A DNA stretch of 64,000 nt, from positions 558,001 to 622,000 of the forward strand of contig CAVZOY010000006.1 of NCBI GenBank assembly GCA_963777095.1. The letters are read 5' to 3'. How positions within the stretch are numbered: the stretch's first letter is position 1; each line of letters opens with the position of its first letter. Of the stretch, positions 55,237-63,401 are shown piece after piece. The position numbers and the translations under genes were made by a program. The stretch is from CAVZOY01 sp963777095 (GTDB lineage: Bacteria; Actinomycetota; Actinomycetes; Mycobacteriales; Geodermatophilaceae). The notes beneath the pieces are model-generated. The model saw only the letters and a program-made list of their open reading frames with translations. It was not told where the DNA came from and ran no database searches.

Positions 55237-57394
55237 CCTCGGCCGACTCCGCCCGACGGGTGCTGCAGACCGGTCGCACCGTCGCGCGCATCCTGCTGGT
55301 CTGGGCGGTGTCCACCGGTGCGCTGATCGCCCTCGACGGCTGGCTGACCGGCTTCGAGCTGCCCGCCTGGTGGCACCCCCGGTCGCGGCGCTGCTGCTCG
55401 GCCTGCTGACGGCCGGCATCTGGCCGCTGGTGATGCGCGTGGCGCTGCCGCTCGCCTTCTTCACCTTCGGCATCGGGGGCTTCCTGCTGCTCGGCGCGCT
55501 GGTGCTGGCGCTGTTCCATGCGATCCCGGGCGTGGTCATCGACGGGCTGGACGCCGCGGTCGTCGTCACGTTGGCGATGGCCGCGGTGGCCGGCGTCATC
55601 AGCAGCGTGCTGGCGATCGACGAGGACGAGGTCTTCTTCCGGCGCGCCCTCCGCCGCACCGGGCGCGGCGCCCGGCCGGCCGGCGACCGGCAGACCCGTC
55701 CGCCCGGCGTCCTGTTCCTGCAGATCGACGGGCTGGGGCTCGACGTCGCGCGGCGCGCGGTGCGGGACGGCTCGATGCCCACGCTCGCCGCCTGGCTGCG
55801 GGCGGGCAGCCACGTGCTCACCGGCTGGCACACCGACTGGAGCTCGCAGACCGGCGCCGCGGTGCTGGGCATCCTGCACGGCTCGAACCACGACGTGATC
55901 GGTTTCCGCTGGTACGACAAGGACCGGGACCACGTCGTCCGCGTCTCCTCCCCCCAGGAGGCCGCGGCGCTGGAGCGCCGGCACTCCGACGGCCGGGGAC
56001 TCCTGGCGCCCGACGGCGCCGGCCGCGGCAACCTGTTCACCGGGGACGCCGCGCACGTCAGCCTCACGATGAGCTCGCTGGCGCACGTGGTGCCCACCCG
56101 CTCCCGCGTGCGGCGCCGGCGCGAACGCGTGGGCGCCGGGTACTACGCCTACTTCGCCAACCCGGTCAACGCGCTGCGCACGCTCGGTGTCTCGCTGGTC
56201 GACGTCTACCGCGAGCTGGTCGCGGCGGCCCGGCAGCGCCGCGCCGACGTCCGCCCGCGCATCGCCCGCGGCGGCATCTATCCGCTGGCCCGGCCGGGGA
56301 CGACGGTCATCGCCCGCGACATCGTCACCTCGGCCCTGCTCGAGGACATGCTGGCCGGACGTTCCGTGGTCTACGCCGACTTCCTCGGCTACGACGAGGT
56401 CGCGCACCACTCGGGCGTCGAGCGCTTCGACACGCTCGAGGTGCTGCGCAGCATCGACCAGCAGATCGGCCGGCTGCACCGAGCGGCCGCCCTGGCGCCG
56501 CGCGACTACCACCTGATCTGCCTCTCCGACCACGGGCAGACCCAGGGCTGGGCGTTCGCCGAGCGCTTCGGGGAGTCCGTCGAGCAACTGGTGGGGCGGG
56601 TCTGCGGTGGCGGCACCGGGCCGAAGCCGTCGGCCGGCTCGGGCAGCCGGCGTACCGCCGAGGGGTGGCAGGTCGCCGCGGCCGCGGCCGAGGTGGGCGG
56701 CGGCCTGATCGCGCGGCGACTGCGCGCCCGGGTCGCCGGTCTGTCCGCCGTGCCGGGCGACCCACCGCCGTCGGACGGCGACGTGCCGCGCGTCGCCCCC
56801 GGTGTCGTCTGCGTGGTGTCGGGTCACCTGGCGATGGTGTCCTTCCCCGACCTGCCCGGCCGGGTGCCTCTGGAGGAGATCGAGCGCCGCTGGCCCGACC
56901 TGCTGCCCACGCTCGTCGACCACGACGGCGTCGGGTTCGTGCTGGTGCACTCGGTCGAACACGGGCCGGTCGTCCTCGGCCGCGACGGGCTGCGCCGGCT
57001 GGCGTCCGGCGTCGTCCTCGGCGAGGACCCGCTCGGGCCGTACGGCGAGCACGCCGCCGACCTGGTGGCGCGGACGTCTGCCTTTCCGCACTGCGCCGAC
57101 GTGATGATCAACAGCCGCTACGACGCCGACACCGACGAGGCGTCCGCGTTCGAGCCGCACGTCGGATCGCACGGCGGCCTCGGCGGCCCGCAGGCCCGCG
57201 GTTTCCTCGTGCACCCGCGGTCGTTGGCCGCGCCCGGCGCCGTCGTGGGGGCCGAGCAGTTGCACCGGGTGCTGCGCGGCTGGCTGACCGAGCTCGGCCA
57301 CGCGGTGCCCGACGTCACCGCGGAGCCCGGCCCCGACAGTCGAGCCGTGCTCGACCGGGCACCGGACGATGCCGCCGCAGTGACCACCGGCTGA
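55233..57394 (+). CDS. Holin-4-like membrane domain fused to an alkaline-phosphatase-type phosphodiesterase
   Basis: The N-terminal about 130 residues have four hydrophobic segments (TVARILLVWAVSTGALIALD, then ALLLGLLTAGIWPLVMRVAL, LAFFTFGIGGFLLLGALVLA and VVVTLAMAAVAGVISSVL). That is the phage-holin-IV-like pattern. One break lies near 55365. The large remaining part is an alkaline-phosphatase superfamily domain: GVLFLQIDGLGLDVARRAVR with metal Asp, WHTDWSSQTGAAVLGILHGS with the Thr/Ser nucleophile region, YADFLGYDEVAHHSGVERFD and LICLSDHGQTQGWAFAER. The substrate may be a nucleotide or lipid phosphodiester. GTG 55233 overlaps the DedA stop. It is cell-envelope associated. Confidence 0.78.
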
Positions 57395-57478
57395 ACCGAC
57401 CCGGCGGCAACCCTGGAGCCGTACCTGACCCGCCCCGACCGCCGCGGGCACGTGGTGCGTGCGGCACCATCGGCGGTG

Positions 57479-57904
57479 ATGCCCGACGCCGCCGCACCGA
57501 CCTCGTCCGCCTGCCCCGGCTGCGGCGCCGTCCTCGCCGACGGGCAGCCCCCCGAACGGCTGCCTCCCGGCACCTCACCCGCCTGCGCCCGGCTGCTGGA
57601 GGACACGCTGCGGGGGCTGCGGGACGACCTCGCCGCCGATCCGGGCGTGGCGGCGGTCCTGCGCCTCGCGGAGGACGCCTATGCCGCCCAGCATCCCGGA
57701 GCGCTGTCCCCGGAGGATCTGCACGCCGTGCTCGACCGTCTCGACGTGCACGGCGGACGCCACGCCGCCCCGCCTCCCGTCTGGCAGACGACGATCGCGG
57801 ACGTGGCTGCCGACCTGGACGTGATCGACCTCCGGGTCCTGATCGAGCGCTGGGCCGTCACCGTGGCGGCGGACTGGTCGGGCGTGCCGCGGACCGGCCG
57901 GTGA
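57479..57904 (+). CDS. Small protein with N-terminal CPGCG motif (DUF5946-like)
   Basis: 141 residues from ATG 57479. SACPGCGAVLADGQPPERLP opens it, with SPACARLLEDTLRGLRDD next, and the C-terminal WQTTIADVAADLDVIDLRVL. The CPGCG-plus-SPxC arrangement resembles the DUF5946 family, whose function is unknown. This family call is tentative. A zinc site from the three cysteines is possible. Confidence 0.5.
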   Translation: MPDAAAPTSSACPGCGAVLADGQPPERLPPGTSPACARLLEDTLRGLRDDLAADPGVAAVLRLAEDAYAAQHPGALSPEDLHAVLDRLDVHGGRHAAPPPVWQTTIADVAADLDVIDLRVLIERWAVTVAADWSGVPRTGR

Positions 57905-57923
57905 CTTCCGCGAGTCGGAATGG

Positions 57924-57949
57924 TTGCTATCACGCAATGGGGTTACTCT
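57924..57949 (+). promoter_or_regulatory. TTGC-N6-GCAA inverted repeat and TACTCT -10 before tetR
   Basis: TACTCT (57944-57949) ends six bases before GTG 57956 and is a leaderless -10. Just upstream TTGC (57924-57927) and GCAA (57934-57937) form a small palindrome that overlaps the -35 area. It is a plausible autoregulatory operator, though short. Confidence 0.42.
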
Positions 57950-57955
57950 GTTGCG

Positions 57956-58636
57956 GTGAGTGACTGCACCACCTCCCCCCGCGCCCGGAAGAAGGCCACC
58001 ACCCGGGCCCGCATCCTGCGAGTCGCGCAGGAGCTGTTCGCCGCTCAGGGCTTCGATGCCGTGACGATCAGCGAGATCGCCGCCGCGGCCGAGGTCTCGG
58101 TACAGACCGTGTTCAACCACGTCGCCAGCAAGGAAGAGCTCTTCTTCGCCGAGCGCGCGGCGTGGGTGGAGGGCCCGGCGCAGGCGGTCCGCACGCGCCC
58201 GCCGGGCATGCCGCCCAAGGAGGCGTTGCGCCGATACTTCGTCGCCACCGTCGAGTCTTACGTCCGGGCCACCACGACCGATGCGCGCCACCGGCGGATG
58301 ATCGAGGTGCTGGACAGCACTCCCTCGCTGCTCACGTACGAGCGGAGCCTGCACGAGGAGGCGGTCAACCACGTGGCCCAGGCACTCGCCGAGGCATGGG
58401 GATGTAACGACCCCTCAGGCTCCTGCAGCGCCGTGCTGGCCGAGGTGACGGCGTCGGTGTGGTTCGCCGCAGTCCGCTCGATCGTCATGGACATGCGGTC
58501 CAAGCCGCCGTCGGCCGGTGACGAGGACGCCGTCCGGGCCGCCGTGCAGCTGACCGACCGGGTGCTCCGCGAGCTGGGCGCCGGTCTGTCGTTCGCCGAG
58601 GCGAACGCTGTCGGTACGGACTGCCAGGTCGCCTGA
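57956..58636 (+). CDS. TetR-family transcriptional regulator
   Basis: 226 residues. The HTH region ARKKATTRARILRVAQELFA and GFDAVTISEIAAAAEVSVQT with VFNHVASKEELFFA is canonical TetR/AcrR. The C-terminal ligand domain starts PGMPPKEALRRYFVATVESY. GTG 57956 is favoured over the longer frame from 57920 because TACTCT sits six bases before it. Convergent with another TetR gene 13 bp downstream. Ligand and targets unknown. Confidence 0.88.
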   Translation: MSDCTTSPRARKKATTRARILRVAQELFAAQGFDAVTISEIAAAAEVSVQTVFNHVASKEELFFAERAAWVEGPAQAVRTRPPGMPPKEALRRYFVATVESYVRATTTDARHRRMIEVLDSTPSLLTYERSLHEEAVNHVAQALAEAWGCNDPSGSCSAVLAEVTASVWFAAVRSIVMDMRSKPPSAGDEDAVRAAVQLTDRVLRELGAGLSFAEANAVGTDCQVA

Positions 58637-58649
58637 CCCGGCAGCGCCG

Positions 58650-59261
58650 TCAGACCGTCGCCGACGCGCCGGCCGGTACCCCGGCGGCGGGCAGCATGAC
58701 GTCGTCCACGATCCGCTCGATCTGCTCGGGCTCCATCGCGCCGTCGCCCGGCCCCGTGAAGCGCTGCCACCAGAAGGCCTCGAGCACGGAGCCGAGCAGC
58801 AGCAGGCGCGCCGGGTCGGTGAGCTCCTCGCGCTGCAGGGCGCGCTGACCGAGCTCGGTGACGGCCGCGGTCAGCGGCCGTCCCACGGCCGTGTCGAGGG
58901 CCGTCCGTAGGTCGTCGTCGAAGCGGGACGCTCCCACGATGCTCGCCGTCGCCCGCTCCTGCCGGTCCAGCGGCCGGGTCCAGCGGTCCAGCAGGGCGAG
59001 CAGGTCGCCTCGGAGGGAGCCGGTGTCGTCCGGCACCGGGACGAGGTCGAACCGCGAGACGGCCTCGCGCACCATCACCGGCATCGACGGCCAGCGGCGG
59101 TAGATGCCGGCCTTGCCCGCGCGGGCGCGGGCCGCGATGCGATCACTGTTGAGGCGGCTCCAGCCGTCCTCGGCCAGGATGTCGACGGCGACCGCCAGCA
59201 ACTGCTCGGACAGTTCGGCGCTCAGCGGGCGCCCCGGTGTCCCGGTCATCGGACGCCGCAC
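58650..59261 (-). CDS. TetR-family transcriptional regulator
   Basis: 203 residues. SAELSEQLLAVAVDILAEDG and WSRLNSDRIAARARAGKAGI with YRRWPSMPVMVREAV form the HTH and recognition helix. The C-terminal domain carries RATASIVGASRFDDDLRTAL and LLLGSVLEAFWWQRFTG, like the TetR_C_11-type domain. GTG 59261 or ATG 59249 may start it. It faces the previous TetR gene tail to tail. Confidence 0.85.
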   Translation of the reverse strand: MRRPMTGTPGRPLSAELSEQLLAVAVDILAEDGWSRLNSDRIAARARAGKAGIYRRWPSMPVMVREAVSRFDLVPVPDDTGSLRGDLLALLDRWTRPLDRQERATASIVGASRFDDDLRTALDTAVGRPLTAAVTELGQRALQREELTDPARLLLLGSVLEAFWWQRFTGPGDGAMEPEQIERIVDDVMLPAAGVPAGASATV

Positions 59262-59328
59262 CGCATCGTCTTGAGCACAACACCATCATGCCCGCTCGTT
59301 AGGCCGCCGCCAACGACCAGACGGAGGT

Positions 59329-59661
59329 TCACGCGCCCGCCGCACTCTCGATGGGCACCTCGAGACCGGCGCCGTCCGCCGTGAGCCGCCCCTCGCCGCG
59401 CGCGGCGGCGATCATCCGGTCCCACCGCGCGGACCAGTCGCTGCCCGTGGCCCGCGGCTCCGCGGCCGCCCGCACGGCGGCGACGTCCAGGGACGCCGTC
59501 CCCCCGTCGTGCAGGCGGCCGAGGCCGGCCTGCTCCAGCGCCTCGGCGGCCTCCTCGTCGGTGACCTCCCCGAGGGCCAGCCGCACCCGGGAGAGGTCGT
59601 CGACGTCCACCACCCGTGCCGCGGGGTGTTCGTCGACCCCGCCGATCACCTCGACGATCAC
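59329..59661 (-). CDS. Hypothetical protein next to menB
   Basis: 110 residues from GTG 59661: VIVEVIGGVDEHPAARVVDV, RVRLALGEVTDEEAAEALEQ, then WSARWDRMIAAARGEGRLT. It is acidic and helix-rich in the middle. No family recognised. It lies 91 bp downstream of menB on the same strand. Confidence 0.48.
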   Translation of the reverse strand: MIVEVIGGVDEHPAARVVDVDDLSRVRLALGEVTDEEAAEALEQAGLGRLHDGGTASLDVAAVRAAAEPRATGSDWSARWDRMIAAARGEGRLTADGAGLEVPIESAAGA

Positions 59662-59752
59662 CGAGGACCCCCTTCTCCCCAGCCCTCGCAAGCTCGCGCC
59701 GGGACCCGGAAGGGGGCCGCGACGCCGACTTCGTGTGCGCATCGCGCGGGGC

Positions 59753-60640
59753 CTAAACGTGCCACGGGAAACGGGAGAAGTCGGGGTCGCGCTTCTCGAG
59801 GAAGGCGTCCCGGCCCTCGACCGCCTCCTCCGCCATGTAGGCCAGCCGCGTCGTCTCACCGGCGAACAGCTGCTGGCCGACGAGGCCGTCGTCGATGAGG
59901 TTGAACGAGTACTTGAGCATCCGCTGGGCGGTGGGGCTCTTCGCGACGATCCGGCGTCCCCAGTCCAGCGCCGTGCGCTCCAGTTCCGCGTGCGGGACGA
60001 CGCGGTTGACCATGCCCATGCGCGAGGCGTCCTCGGCGGAGTACTCGTCGCCGAGGAAGAAGATCTCCCGGGCGAACTTCTGGCCGACCTGCCGGGCGAG
60101 GTAGGCGGAGCCGAAGCCGCCGTCGAAGCTGCCGACGTCGGCGTCGGTCTGCTTGAACCGTGCGTGCTCGGCGCTGGCCAGGGTGAGGTCGGAGACGACG
60201 TGCAGGCTGTGCCCGCCACCGGCCGCCCATCCGGGGACGACGCTGATCACGATCTTGGGCATGAAGCGGATCAGCCGCTGCGCCTCGAGCACGTGCAGCC
60301 GACCGGACGAACCCGCCGACGCCTCGTAGCCGTACCGGCCGCGCACCCGCTGGTCGCCGCCGGAGCAGAACGCCCAGCCGCCGTCCTTGGGGCTGGGTCC
60401 GTTGCCGGTCAGCAGGACGCAGCCGACGTCGGTGGAGAGCCGGGCGTGGTCGAGGACGGCGATGAGTTCGTCGACGGTCTGCGGCCGGAAGGCGTTGCGG
60501 ACCTCGGGGCGGTCGAAGGCGATCCGGACGACGCCCGCGTCGACCGCGCGGTGGTACGTCAGGTCGGCGAGGTCGAAGCCCTCGACCGGGCGCCAGGCGC
60601 TGCTGTCGAAGATCTCGGAGACGTCGTCGCGGGCCGGCAT
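59753..60640 (-). CDS. menB: 1,4-dihydroxy-2-naphthoyl-CoA synthase
   Basis: 295 residues, intact. A crotonase-fold enzyme that cyclises O-succinylbenzoyl-CoA in menaquinone synthesis. Hallmarks: VVRIAFDRPEVRNAFRPQTV, WAFCSGGDQRVRGRYGYEAS, GWAAGGGHSLHVVSDLTLAS and KQTDADVGSFDGGFGSAYLA. The Asp in QTDADVGSFD marks the bicarbonate-independent MenB type found in mycobacteria, where type I enzymes have Gly. It ends FSRFPWHV. TAGGTT seven bases before ATG 60640 indicates a leaderless transcript and sets the start within a longer open frame. Confidence 0.95.
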   Translation of the reverse strand: MPARDDVSEIFDSSAWRPVEGFDLADLTYHRAVDAGVVRIAFDRPEVRNAFRPQTVDELIAVLDHARLSTDVGCVLLTGNGPSPKDGGWAFCSGGDQRVRGRYGYEASAGSSGRLHVLEAQRLIRFMPKIVISVVPGWAAGGGHSLHVVSDLTLASAEHARFKQTDADVGSFDGGFGSAYLARQVGQKFAREIFFLGDEYSAEDASRMGMVNRVVPHAELERTALDWGRRIVAKSPTAQRMLKYSFNLIDDGLVGQQLFAGETTRLAYMAEEAVEGRDAFLEKRDPDFSRFPWHV

Positions 60641-60647
60641 GGAACCG

Positions 60648-60653
60648 AACCTA
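60648..60653 (-). promoter_or_regulatory. Candidate -10 (TAGGTT) for menB
   Basis: TAGGTT on the reverse strand ends seven bases before ATG 60640 with no ribosome-binding site between, matching a leaderless start. Confidence 0.5.
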
Positions 60654-60674
60654 GCTGCGGGGTCCGGAAGCCGG

Positions 60675-61381
60675 TCAGCCGATGCCGAGACCTCGGGTGA
60701 GCGGCTCGGTCGCGCCGCCCAGGGGTTGGGTCGGGAGCGGCGCGAGGGTGGGCTCCGGCAGGCAGATCGGCAGGGTGTCGTCGAGCAGGCACGGATCGCT
60801 CGGCGAGGGCTCGGGGCTGGAGGTCGCGGGCGGCTTCGGCGAGGACGACGTCGGCGTGCTGCTCCGGTCGCTGCCGCCATCACCGCCGTTGCCGCCCGTG
60901 CTGCCACTTCCGCTCCCGCCGTCCCCCGTCCCACCGCCCGTGCCGCCACCGCCGGAGCCGACCGCCCGTGCCGCCGGTCGACGAGCCGCCGTCGGCCGAC
61001 CGACCCGCGATCGCCCCGCCGACGGAGCCGCCTCCCGCGGAGCCGGTGTCGCCCGCTCACCTCCGCCCCGCCGCCGGAACTCCCCTCGCTGCCCGCGCCG
61101 GCGTTCGCGCGCGTGCGGGCCACTTCGGTGGTCAGAGGCGTCGACGTCGGCAGGCCCGGGGCGAGGTCCGCGCCACCGCCCGCGTCGGCGTCCGAGGTGC
61201 TGCCGCCGTCGCCCCCGGCTGACCCACCGGACCCGTCCGCGGGCACGCGCGACAGGACGATCGCGATCGGCGCGGCGATCAGCAGGGTGGCGCACAGGAC
61301 CGACAGGAACCAGATGACCGCGGTCCGGCGCTGACGGCTCGAGTCCGTAGCCGGAGCTCGGTGGCGCGAACGGCGGGGCAC
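60675..61381 (-). CDS. Membrane-anchored Gly/Ser-rich protein, frame breaks
   Basis: GTG 61381 opens a basic N-terminus followed by a helix RTAVIWFLSVLCATLLIAAP and IAIVLSRVP. The rest is low-complexity Gly/Ser/Thr/Pro (for example GGGGTGGGTGDGGSGSGSTG) with a C-terminal CLLDDTLPICLPEPTLAPLP that has two cysteines. Breaks near 61130 and 60960 are unresolved because of the repetitive sequence. It is probably an extracytoplasmic stalk protein of unknown function. Confidence 0.5.
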
Positions 61382-61425
61382 GAACCGGCTCCTTCTGGTG
61401 GTGCGAGTGTGCGGGGGCCCGCGCG

Positions 61426-61431
61426 TAGCGT
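61426..61431 (+). promoter_or_regulatory. Candidate -10 (TAGCGT) for the exonuclease-family gene
   Basis: TAGCGT ends seven bases before GTG 61439, again a leaderless arrangement. Confidence 0.45.
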
Positions 61432-61438
61432 GCGCCCC

Positions 61439-62246
61439 GTGCCGCCCGCCCCTACCCTGCGCGTCGGCACTCTCAACATCGCGTCAGCAAGAGATTCGCA
61501 CGGCCGGCCGATGGACTCCGCCGAGCTGCGCGCGGCCGTCGCCCCGCTCGACGTCGACGTGCTCGCGCTCCAGGAGGCCGACGCGGGCCAGCCCCGCTCG
61601 CACGGCGTCGACCAGGTCGCCGAGGTGGCCGCCGCACTGGACGCCGACTGGCGCATGGCGGCGACCGTCGCGGGCACGCCGGACCCGTTCCGCAGTTGGC
61701 GGCCGGTCGAGCCGGTGCTGCGCGGGCCCGGCGGCGCCGTCGCGGGCCCGGTCTACGGGGTCGGGCTGGTGAGCCGCCGTCCGGTGCGCCGGTGGCACGT
61801 GCTCGACCTGGGGGCCGGACGGGCGCGGCTGCCCCTGCGCGCCCCCGACCCCCGGACCGGTCGGGCCCGCACGTGGTGGTTCCCCGACGAGCCCCGGGCC
61901 GCGGTCGCCGCCGAGGTCGACGGCGCGACGGTCGTCTCGACCCACCTGTCCTTCGCGCCGCACACCGCCATCCGGCAGCTGCTCCGTCTGCGGCGCTGGG
62001 CGGCCGGACTCCCCGGCCCGGTCGTCGTCGCGGGGGACCTCAATCTGCCCGGCCGGCCTGCCCGCCCGGCTGCTGGGTGGCCACGACCTGGTCCGCGCGC
62101 CGACGTTCCCCGGGCACGCGCCCCGGCTGCAGCTCGACCACCTCGTCGCGCCGTACGAGGTGACGGCGGACGACCCCGTCGCCCGGCGACTGCCCGTCGG
62201 CGACCACCTCGCGCTGTGCGCCACCCTCCGCCTCCCCGAGGCATAG
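61439..62246 (+). CDS. Endonuclease/exonuclease/phosphatase-family protein, one frame break
   Basis: LRVGTLNIASARDS is the first strand with the metal-binding Asn. DVDVLALQEADAGQPRSHGV carries the metal Glu, then VDGATVVSTHLSFAPHTAIR and VVVAGDLNLPG with the GDxN motif. After a break near 62055 the end is RLQLDHLVAPYEV, LPVGDHLALCATLRL with the catalytic SDH-like DH. All motifs of the family are present. The substrate could be nucleic acid or a phosphoester. The stop is TAG. GTG 61439 has a -10 at leaderless distance. Confidence 0.85.
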
Positions 62247-62309
62247 GAAGCTTTGCCCCCTGAATTCGCGCCGCAGATGCAGGCAGAGCCTCTTGTGCCT
62301 CTGGCCGGG

Positions 62310-62777
62310 TCAGGCGGAGAGGAGGGGGCGCAGACGCGCCAGAGATCCCGCCAGGCCGGGGTGCAGCGACACCTCGTCGAGCGCGGCGAGCGCGATCCAG
62401 GCGACGCCGGCGCTCTCGCCGTCGAGCCGCAGGTCGGCGGCCTCGATCGGTCGCGCGGGCCGGGCCAGGACGGTCGTGTAGCTCCAGCCGCCGTGGTCGT
62501 CGACCCAGTGCGCCCCGAGGACGACGTCGTCCGGCAGAAGGCCGAGCTCCTCGCACACCTCGCGCAGCGCGCCGGCCGCCGCGGCCTCGCCGGCGTGCAG
62601 GGCGCCACCCGGGGTTCCCCAGGTGCCGCCGTGGTGCGACCACTCCGCGCGGTGCTGCAGCAGCACTTCCGGCCCGGCCGCGCCGTCGCGATGCACGAGC
62701 AGGCCCGCGGCCCCCGCGCGGCCCCAGTGCCGGTGGCCCAGGGCGCAGGTGGTCCAGCCGTCGGTCGGGGTTCGCAC
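62310..62777 (-). CDS. Nudix hydrolase
   Basis: 155 residues, intact. The Nudix box GGALHAGEAAAAGALREVCEELGL fits Gx5Ex7REUxEExGU (the last part is REVCEELGL). LQHRAEWSHHGGTWGTPGG precedes it. Hydrolyses nucleoside-diphosphate-linked substrates. GTG 62777 follows TAGGGT by six bases. Divergent from the LOG gene and convergent with the exonuclease-family gene, leaving a 63-bp gap there. Confidence 0.9.
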   Translation of the reverse strand: MRTPTDGWTTCALGHRHWGRAGAAGLLVHRDGAAGPEVLLQHRAEWSHHGGTWGTPGGALHAGEAAAAGALREVCEELGLLPDDVVLGAHWVDDHGGWSYTTVLARPARPIEAADLRLDGESAGVAWIALAALDEVSLHPGLAGSLARLRPLLSA

Positions 62778-62783
62778 GCCGCC

Positions 62784-62793
62784 ACCCTAGATT
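62784..62793. promoter_or_regulatory. Overlapping divergent leaderless promoters sharing a CTAG core
   Basis: On the reverse strand TAGGGT (62789-62784) lies six bases before the Nudix GTG 62777. On the forward strand TAGATT (62788-62793) lies seven bases before the LOG ATG 62801. The two -10 boxes share two bases, so only one polymerase can sit there at once. Confidence 0.5.
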
Positions 62794-62800
62794 CGGTCGC

Positions 62801-63367
62801 ATGCGCGTCGCCGTCTTCACCGGGTCCCAGAGCGGGCCGCCGTCCCACCGCGCCGCCGCCGCGGCGTTCGCGGCCGATCTGGCCCGCGCCGGTGTCGGCA
62901 TCGTCTACGGCGGCGGGCACGTCGGGCTGATGGGCGTGGTCGCCGACGCCGCGCTCGAGGCCGGCGGCGAGGTGGTCGGTGTCATTCCGCAGCACCTGGT
63001 GGACGACGAGCTCGCGCACCCGGGCCTGCCCCGGCTCGAGGTCGTGGCCTCCATGCACGAGCGCAAGGCGCGGATGGCCGACCTGTCCGACGCCTTCGTC
63101 GCGCTGCCCGGTGCGGCCGGCACGCTCGAGGAGCTGTTCGAGGCCTGGACCTGGGGGATGCTCGGCCTGCACGCCAAGCCGACGGCACTGCTCGACGTCG
63201 ACGGCTTCTGGCAGCCGCTGCTCGCCCAGCTGCGCCGCATGGTCGACGACGGCTACCTCGACGGCCGCCGGCTCGACGCGCTGGGCGTGGTCGGCTCGGC
63301 CGCGCAACTGCTGGCCTTCGTGGAGGGCTACGAGCACCCGGCCCGCAAGTGGGTCGCATCGCGGTAA
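62801..63367 (+). CDS. LOG-family protein (nucleoside 5'-monophosphate phosphoribohydrolase)
   Basis: 188 residues, intact. MRVAVFTGSQSGPPSHRAAA, VGIVYGGGHVGLMGVVADAA and MHERKARMADLSDAFVALPG are typical. The signature usually PGGxGTxxE reads PGAAGTLEE here, with the catalytic Glu kept. LOG proteins cleave N6-modified AMP (cytokinin-like) or AMP. ATG 62801 follows TAGATT by seven bases. Confidence 0.88.
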   Translation: MRVAVFTGSQSGPPSHRAAAAAFAADLARAGVGIVYGGGHVGLMGVVADAALEAGGEVVGVIPQHLVDDELAHPGLPRLEVVASMHERKARMADLSDAFVALPGAAGTLEELFEAWTWGMLGLHAKPTALLDVDGFWQPLLAQLRRMVDDGYLDGRRLDALGVVGSAAQLLAFVEGYEHPARKWVASR

Positions 63368-63401
63368 CCCGGCCGCAACAGCGGCGTGCTCCACTGGGTC
63401 G

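Noticed and set aside
59753..61381. 542-residue frame fusing the Gly-rich protein to MenB
   Set aside because: MenB begins at a leaderless ATG (60640) and has normal length; the upstream part is read-through of a different gene in an indel-shifted frame.
62268..62300. Weak inverted repeat between the convergent exonuclease-family and Nudix genes as a terminator
   Set aside because: The stem has a bulge and is short, with no T-tract; too weak to call.
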